Shown here piece by piece: positions 7,111-11,980 of a DNA stretch of 11,980 bases (the stretch's first letter is position 1; each line of letters opens with the position of its first letter). Both the position numbers and the translations under genes were made by a program. Location of the stretch: positions 1 through 11,980 of the forward strand of contig JAENVX010000318.1 in assembly GCA_016650355.1 (NCBI GenBank), given 5' to 3'. Under the pieces are notes generated by a model that had not been told where the DNA came from, ran no database searches, and saw only the letters and a program-made list of their open reading frames with translations. The DNA comes from Bacteroidia bacterium (GTDB lineage: Bacteria; Bacteroidota; Bacteroidia; Cytophagales; Cyclobacteriaceae).

Positions 7111-9513
7111 TCATTCACATTTCAAAGAATCAACCGGATTAACGGTAGCTGCGCGTATGGAACGATATCCCACTGTGATCATGGCAATCAAAAATGATGC
7201 ACCTAATCCTATGATGAAAATTGCGGGTCCAATGTCAATTTTATAAGCAAAGTCATTCAACCACTGCCCCATCACATACCAAGCCAATGGCGCTGCCAGG
7301 GCAAAGCCAATTAAGATCAATTTTATATACTCCTTCGAAAATAAGAGCACAATGCTCTGCACAGACGCGCCTAGCACTTTTCGCACACCAATCTCTTTTG
7401 TTTTTTGATTGGCCATGAAAGTAGCTAGTCCAAACAACCCTAAGCAGCCTATGAAAATGGCAATGCACGTGAAAATAGTTAAGAGTGTGGACATCTTTTC
7501 TTCACGCTCATAAAATTCTTTGATTTCCTCATCTAAAAATTTGTAAGAGAAGATGTGTTCGGAATAAGCCGCTTCCCAACGTTGCTGAACTTCCTTAATC
7601 GTCTCTTGTAAGTTAACCGGATTTATCTTTATTGATAAAGTAGAATAGTCGCGAATTCGATTTAGCAAAATTGTAGCCTCAATAGGTTCGTGCAAAGACA
7701 TGGTATGGAAATTCTTAATCACACCTACCACTGGCAAAGTTTGCCCCCACATTTTGATCGTGGTGCCTATTATTTCTTGTGGGTCGTTGAACCCTACCAT
7801 AGAAGCTAACTTTTCATTAACTAGAAATCCTCTAGCTGTATCCAAATCCAAAATATTAACACCTGCCAAAAGTTCTAATCCGTATAATTCAACATAATTG
7901 CCATCCACCAGTTTTACTTGCGTTCCAAAGTTCTCCTCTCTACCTTCAATGGAGAAGTTTGTAGCCGATACGCTACCTGACGATGGTGGGGTATTGCTCA
8001 GCGTTGTTAATTCTATTCCGTTTACCCGGGAGACTTCTTCTCTCAATGTTCGCATTTTACTCGCACCTTCGGTAAATCCCCTCCGATCGTTCTCAGGGAT
8101 AGGTATAGTTATTACCGCATCTTTTTCAAATCCCAATTCCTTGTTCCTAAAGTAGTTCATCTGGCTTATCAGGACAATTGTGCCAATGATAAAAAACTGT
8201 GAAATGAAAAATTGCAATACCACTAAGCCTCTGCGTAATAGAAAGCCCGAAGAGTTTTTGCTATTGACCCCATTTTTGATTGCAAAAACTGGCTTAAAAC
8301 CAGACACGACAACGGATGGGTAAATGCCCGAAAGAAGTGCAACAACTATTGTCGTAGTAACAAGGAAAATCCAAAGACCTTCATCGCTTGAAAAGTTCAA
8401 GGACAAGTTTGAGTCTATAAATGAATTTAATAAAACCAGCACAAATTGAGCAACAGCCACCGCTAACAAAACAGAAAAAATGGTAATAATGCTCGATTCA
8501 CCAATAAACTGAAATATCAATTGCGCACGCGAGCTGCCTAATGTTTTTCGAATACCAACTTCTTTCGAGCGCTTAATAGCCTCTGCTGTAACAAGGTTGA
8601 TGAAATTAATACATGCTGTAATGATCAGGAAAATACCAATCACGGTGAGAGAGGTAATCATTTGGCGGCTAGTAGTACTATAGTTATAGTTTCCGTATCG
8701 ATCATCAAAATGAATCTCGGACAAAGGCTGCATTTCGTATGTAGCATGATCACGATTTTCTCCATGGTGCTTCGTAACAAAATCAGGAATACGTCTTTCA
8801 ATTTCCGCAATTGCACTTTCCTGCTTTAGGAGAAAGTAGCAATGCTCATCGCTCCAAATGCTGTGCCACCCACTTTTGTCTTTTTCACTTTTTATTGTGA
8901 TATAAGAAAGCATAACATTGAAAGGAAAATCAGTGTTATCTGGATAATCTTCTACGATGGCTACGATTTTAAATTCTTGTCCATTAAATGAAAGAACTTC
9001 GCCACGCGCATCCTGCTTTCCAAAATATTTTAGAGCCGCCTGTTCTGAAACGACACATTCACCTGGATCATCCAACCCGCTCGGAGCATCCCCAATTAAA
9101 ACTTTGCGATCAAAGATTTTGAAGAAGTTCGGTTGCATATAAACAATCCCCTTATCCTCCTCATACTTCTTTGGCACTCCTTGGGATTGAGGAATAGTGA
9201 TAAGTCCGCCAGCTCTATATGATGTGAAAACTACTTCCTCGGCCTCAGGAAAATCTAATTGAAATGCTTCTGGCAGAACAGGAGGGACTCCCGAAGTATA
9301 ATTTTTCCCCTGATTGCCATCCGATTGATGGACAACTCTGTAAATTCTAGTTAGCTTGGTGTGATAATTGTCAAAACTGGATTGATGCCTCACCAGTAAA
9401 AAAAGAATGAGGCTTGCTGTGATCCCCAATGTAAGACCTGAAATATTAATAAATGCACTTCCTTTGGAGCGCCTAAGGTTGCGAATGGCAGTTACAACAA
9501 AATTTTTGAGCAT
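7111..9513 (-). CDS. ABC transporter permease, two-module FtsX/MacB-like
   Basis: This 800-residue inner-membrane protein has two repeated modules. Each has a MacB-type periplasmic domain (about 45-280 and 455-670) and FtsX-like membrane helices. Hydrophobic segments lie near 22-42, 285-308, 340-364, 380-400, 430-450, 675-700, 730-750 and 762-784. The FtsX cytosolic signature occurs twice, as KEVGIRKTLGSS (317-328) and KEIGVRKVLGAS (706-717); this region is thought to contact the ATPase. The N-terminus (FVVTAIRNLRRSKGSAFINI) and the ending NPVDSLKCE are characteristic of a family present in many copies in Cytophagales genomes. Such permeases act as mechanotransmission-type transporters or tolerance factors, with cargo unknown. 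No ATP-binding subunit lies in the window, so it must share one encoded elsewhere. It converges with the M16 gene, and its promoter should be in the 9514-9721 spacer. Confidence 0.92.
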   Translation of the reverse strand: MLKNFVVTAIRNLRRSKGSAFINISGLTLGITASLILFLLVRHQSSFDNYHTKLTRIYRVVHQSDGNQGKNYTSGVPPVLPEAFQLDFPEAEEVVFTSYRAGGLITIPQSQGVPKKYEEDKGIVYMQPNFFKIFDRKVLIGDAPSGLDDPGECVVSEQAALKYFGKQDARGEVLSFNGQEFKIVAIVEDYPDNTDFPFNVMLSYITIKSEKDKSGWHSIWSDEHCYFLLKQESAIAEIERRIPDFVTKHHGENRDHATYEMQPLSEIHFDDRYGNYNYSTTSRQMITSLTVIGIFLIITACINFINLVTAEAIKRSKEVGIRKTLGSSRAQLIFQFIGESSIITIFSVLLAVAVAQFVLVLLNSFIDSNLSLNFSSDEGLWIFLVTTTIVVALLSGIYPSVVVSGFKPVFAIKNGVNSKNSSGFLLRRGLVVLQFFISQFFIIGTIVLISQMNYFRNKELGFEKDAVITIPIPENDRRGFTEGASKMRTLREEVSRVNGIELTTLSNTPPSSGSVSATNFSIEGREENFGTQVKLVDGNYVELYGLELLAGVNILDLDTARGFLVNEKLASMVGFNDPQEIIGTTIKMWGQTLPVVGVIKNFHTMSLHEPIEATILLNRIRDYSTLSIKINPVNLQETIKEVQQRWEAAYSEHIFSYKFLDEEIKEFYEREEKMSTLLTIFTCIAIFIGCLGLFGLATFMANQKTKEIGVRKVLGASVQSIVLLFSKEYIKLILIGFALAAPLAWYVMGQWLNDFAYKIDIGPAIFIIGLGASFLIAMITVGYRSIRAATVNPVDSLKCE

Positions 9514-9721
9514 AGTATTATGTATATATTGGCTTAAGATGTATTTCCATTCTTGAAAGTTTTAATAGTCAATAACTGTCCTGCCCCAATTGCTAACATG
9601 GTGCCATTGTTAATTCCTAGAAACTGGCTTAATTTAAAGAATTGCTAAATTACAGCTGTCCGTTTACGATTGACATCGTCCACAATCGAACACGAATCTT
9701 TTCTGATGGATAGGTGTTTTA
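9514..9721. other. Divergent intergenic spacer with a small imperfect dyad
   Basis: This 208-base AT-rich spacer separates the starts of the permease gene (minus) and the Cys-rich membrane protein gene (plus), so it must hold both promoters. I found no clear TAnnTTTG element in either direction. An imperfect dyad, TAACATGG/CCATTGTTA, lies at 9594-9612 and could be an operator, but a loop of only two to four bases makes it unconvincing. No RNA gene or ORF was recognised. Confidence 0.5.
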
Positions 9722-9931
9722 ATGATGGATTCTTACATTTACACCGTGATACAACAAATAATTGTCGGTACTATTTTTCTTGCTGCTGTCGCTTTTATTA
9801 GTAGGCTACTTTATAATAGTTTTCAGGCCAAAAATGCCTGCAGTAGTGGCTGTGGCAAATGCGGAGCTATTGATTTTAAAAAAATAGAGGAAAAGATGAG
9901 GCAGAAATCCATGTCGATGCTAGAAAAATAA
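9722..9931 (+). CDS. Small Cys-rich single-span membrane protein (FeoB-associated type)
   Basis: The 69-residue protein has one transmembrane helix at about residues 9-31 (VIQQIIVGTIFLAAVAFISR), then CSSGCGKCG (C40, C44, C47) and a charged C-terminal tail. This order, a short N-terminus, a helix and a Cys cluster just inside the membrane, matches the FeoB-associated Cys-rich membrane protein family, whose members often lie beside ferrous iron transporter genes. No feo gene is visible here, so the link to iron is family-level only. Two adjacent ATG codons (9722 and 9725) are equally possible starts and change the length by one residue. The gene ends 14 bases from the convergent radical SAM gene, with no hairpin between them. 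Confidence 0.62.
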   Translation: MMDSYIYTVIQQIIVGTIFLAAVAFISRLLYNSFQAKNACSSGCGKCGAIDFKKIEEKMRQKSMSMLEK

Positions 9932-9945
9932 CTGTATCCTATCCT

Positions 9946-10968
9946 TTACGCCCACACCTTCAACCCTTCTGAACAATTTTTACAAATTTCTATTTCGTTT
10001 CTTGATCGTAACAGCGAAGCTCTGAACTGATTGTACTGTTCACCCTGCCAGATTTCTTCAAAGGTATTTTTGTTAAGGTCGCCCAAGACAAAGTGAGCGT
10101 CTTTATCGAAACAACATGGTACAATCTTACCATCCCACGTGACAACACAACTGTGCCACATCTTCCAGCAATGATTTAATAGTCCGCTTTTGATTTCATA
10201 AATCCCATTCATGCCTTTTTTATAGCGCGAATATTTCTCAATGGTAGGAATTAAATCAGAACCATTATGATAATCATAAATCTGGGCTGTTTTTAATTTT
10301 ACTTCATCTACGCCAAGTTTGGTTGCCAATGCGTAAACTTCCGGTATCTGATGTTCGTTTGGCTTCACCACCAGAAACTGAAAAATAACATGTGGTGTTT
10401 TTGATTTTAATTTTCTTTTCCATTTCAGAATGGTGGATGTTCCATCAATCACCTTGTCAAGGCTTCCTCCTACCCGATACGATTGATAGGTGTCTTGAGA
10501 GGTGCCGTCTATAGATATAATTAATCGATCCAGTCCGGATTCAACAGTAGCCTTCGCGATATCATCTTTCAAATAATGCGCGTTTGTTGACGTTGCTGTG
10601 TAAATATTCTTTTGAGAAGCATAACTGACCATTTCTAAAAATTGGGTATGAAGATACGGTTCGCCTTGGAAATAGAAGGTTAAATAAGTCAGTGTATCCG
10701 CTAGTTGATCAATTGTGGATTCGAACAATTCCTTTTTAAGCATGCCTGTTGGCCGCGTGAATGAGCGAAGTCCGCTGGGACATTCAGGGCATCGAAGATT
10801 ACAGGACGTAGTAGGTTCAAATGAAATTGAAATAGGCATTCCTGTATGTGCCGCTCTTTTCGTTAGCCTTGAAGCTTGAAAACTAGAATATATCCGAAAA
10901 GCGTTCCAAGCCCTTTTAGGTGTAAGACGAGAAAGGTAATTCAAATTATCTGATAGCTTTTTGCTCAT
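9946..10968 (-). CDS. Radical SAM/SPASM domain protein
   Basis: From the ATG at 10968 the protein has 340 residues. The numbering below adds four residues, counting from the in-frame TTG at 10980. The radical SAM motif CNLRCPEC (60-67) binds the [4Fe-4S] cluster that cleaves S-adenosylmethionine, and FQGEPYL (104-110) is the GGE-like SAM-binding strand. The C-terminal SPASM-like region has C271, C278, the CC pair at 289-290, C333 and C336, enough for auxiliary cluster binding, and VTWDGKIVPCC is typical. Members of this superfamily modify peptides or proteins or act in cofactor synthesis; the substrate here is not evident. The ATG is preferred over the TTG because the TTG lies inside a perfect TAnnTTTG promoter element. 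It diverges from the DUF4105 gene and converges with the Cys-rich small protein gene. Confidence 0.9.
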   Translation of the reverse strand: MSKKLSDNLNYLSRLTPKRAWNAFRIYSSFQASRLTKRAAHTGMPISISFEPTTSCNLRCPECPSGLRSFTRPTGMLKKELFESTIDQLADTLTYLTFYFQGEPYLHTQFLEMVSYASQKNIYTATSTNAHYLKDDIAKATVESGLDRLIISIDGTSQDTYQSYRVGGSLDKVIDGTSTILKWKRKLKSKTPHVIFQFLVVKPNEHQIPEVYALATKLGVDEVKLKTAQIYDYHNGSDLIPTIEKYSRYKKGMNGIYEIKSGLLNHCWKMWHSCVVTWDGKIVPCCFDKDAHFVLGDLNKNTFEEIWQGEQYNQFRASLLRSRNEIEICKNCSEGLKVWA

Positions 10969-10977
10969 TTGTAAGAT

Positions 10978-11011
10978 CAAAATTACGGTAAATTCAATCC
11001 GGTTTGGCAGA
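10978..11011 (-). promoter_or_regulatory. Putative Bacteroidota sigma-ABfr-type promoter of the radical SAM gene
   Basis: Read on the minus strand, TAATTTTG (10985 to 10978) is an exact match to the phylum's -7 consensus TAnnTTTG. A TCTG at 11011-11008, 22 bases upstream, matches three of the four bases of the -33 element TTTG. The predicted transcription start would be only a few bases before the ATG at 10968, giving a very short leader. The short leader and inexact -33 keep confidence moderate. Confidence 0.42.
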
Positions 11012-11039
11012 ATGAAATGTCTTTGTTTACTTGCTGTTC

Positions 11040-11980
11040 ATGCAAAGAATCATATTAATCACACTCCTCCACTTTTCAATACAAGGCCTGGCTCAAACCA
11101 CCACACTGTCACAGAGAACTGAGATTTATGTGGTTACCTGCGGGCCTTTTCAACAGGAACTATACTCTGCATTCGGTCATAGCGCCTTTAGAGTTCACGA
11201 TCCCGAAACCAGCATCGACTGGATTTATAACTACGGTGTTTTTGATTTTAATCAACCCAATTTCTATCTAAATTTTGCCAGAGGAAATCTCAACTATAAA
11301 CTTGGGGTGCAACAATACCCTCAATTCCGCGATTACTATATCTATTATAATCGCTTTGTGCATGAGCAAAAAATGAATCTATCTCATGAGCAAAAACAAA
11401 AACTTTTCGATTTTTTAGAGTGGAATGCGTTACCGGAAAATCAGTACTATCGTTATGACTATTTCTATGATAACTGTGCTACAAAAATCAGGGATGTGAT
11501 CCAACATGTTTTTGGAGAGACCGTAAAATTTGATGATTCATATATTACAACCTCCTATTCTATTCGTGACCTCACTGAAATTTATTTAAAAAAACAGCCG
11601 TGGGGTGATTTAGGGATTGATGTTTGTCTTGGCCTGCCGATGGACAAAAAAGCGTCTCCATATGAATACATGTTCTTACCCGATTATATCGAATCTTCTT
11701 TTGATCGCGCCATAATAACTTCAGGTGAGTCATTGCCCCTTGTGCAGGAAAAAATTATCACGTATGAGTCCAAGCCTGAAGAAATCACAATAAGCTTGTT
11801 TCATCCATGGATTGTTTTTGGATTCATCATGGCGTTTGGAGCTGGATTGACCTATTATGATTTCAAAAGAAATAGCCTATCGAAGTGGTTTGATACTATA
11901 CTATTTGGTGTAGTTGGGCTTGTTGGGTTACTATTGTTATTACTTTGGATTGCGACAGATCACAAAGCAGCAGCTAACAA
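11040..11980 (+). CDS. DUF4105/Lnb-type protein, probable lipoprotein N-acyltransferase (3' truncated)
   Basis: The frame is open from ATG 11040 to the window edge (313 full codons), and the gene continues beyond it. Residues 1-18 form a signal peptide (IILITLLHFSIQGLA/Q). A periplasmic domain of the DUF4105 family follows, now called the Lnb N-terminal periplasmic domain, with FGHSAFRV (45-52, H47) and YDNCATKIRD (143-152, C146); the conserved His and Cys are the likely catalytic pair. Two membrane helices appear at about 254-272 and 285-305, followed by ATDHKAAAN, which matches the start of the Lnb-like transmembrane part where a TDHKA motif is common. In Bacteroides, Lnb adds the third acyl chain to the N-terminus of lipoproteins in place of Lnt. 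Whether this homologue is the functional Lnb or a paralogue cannot be decided here. It diverges from the radical SAM gene across a 71-base spacer. Confidence 0.85.
   Translation, partial: MQRIILITLLHFSIQGLAQTTTLSQRTEIYVVTCGPFQQELYSAFGHSAFRVHDPETSIDWIYNYGVFDFNQPNFYLNFARGNLNYKLGVQQYPQFRDYYIYYNRFVHEQKMNLSHEQKQKLFDFLEWNALPENQYYRYDYFYDNCATKIRDVIQHVFGETVKFDDSYITTSYSIRDLTEIYLKKQPWGDLGIDVCLGLPMDKKASPYEYMFLPDYIESSFDRAIITSGESLPLVQEKIITYESKPEEITISLFHPWIVFGFIMAFGAGLTYYDFKRNSLSKWFDTILFGVVGLVGLLLLLLWIATDHKAAAN

Noticed and set aside
7253..7468. 71-residue minus-strand ORF with several Cys inside the permease gene
   Set aside because: It lies in an alternative frame over the conserved second FtsX signature, so the permease frame explains the sequence.
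9932..9945. Shared terminator between the convergent Cys-rich and radical SAM genes
   Set aside because: The 14-base gap has no inverted repeat or T run.

Overview
The window looks like an ordinary chromosomal stretch from a member of the Bacteroidota, most likely of the Cytophagales type. The signs are moderately AT-rich DNA, starts without clear Shine-Dalgarno sequences, and family variants typical of that phylum: an 800-residue two-module FtsX/MacB-like permease, a PpiD-like parvulin ending in a KFY tail, a DUF493 protein ending in GLIAL, a 77-residue pterin dehydratase, and a DUF4105/Lnb protein. No rRNA, tRNA, CRISPR array, insertion sequence or phage gene was seen.

Layout. Positions 1-1058 hold the C-terminal part of a PpiD/SurA-like periplasmic peptidyl-prolyl isomerase, closed by a strong intrinsic terminator at 1071-1116. 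Then follows a plus-strand run of five genes: DUF493 protein, pterin-4a-carbinolamine dehydratase, rsmI, a membrane protein resembling the transmembrane scaffold of Lnt, and an inositol-monophosphatase-family enzyme. The last three overlap and are almost certainly one transcription unit. Next is a 941-residue exported M16 zinc peptidase (4173-6998) with a terminator hairpin at 7018-7060. It converges with a large minus-strand ABC-transporter permease (7111-9513). A 208-base spacer leads to a small Cys-rich single-span membrane protein of the FeoB-associated type (9722-9931), which converges, 14 bases apart, with a minus-strand radical SAM/SPASM protein (9946-10968). Divergent from that gene, and running off the right edge, is a DUF4105 protein (11040-11980) of the family that includes the Bacteroides lipoprotein N-acyltransferase Lnb.

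How they fit together. Much of the window concerns the cell envelope: periplasmic folding, a secreted protease, a permease, and two genes that touch on lipoprotein N-acylation. The most interesting observation is this last pair. The gene between rsmI and the IMPase keeps what looks like the Lnt membrane scaffold, including the final C-terminal helix, but has no nitrilase catalytic domain. An intact-looking Lnb-type protein lies about 8 kb away. One reading is that Lnb took over the N-acylation step and the Lnt-like protein survives as a non-catalytic membrane protein. This is inference. No clearly new multi-gene system, such as a defence island or biosynthetic cluster, was found.
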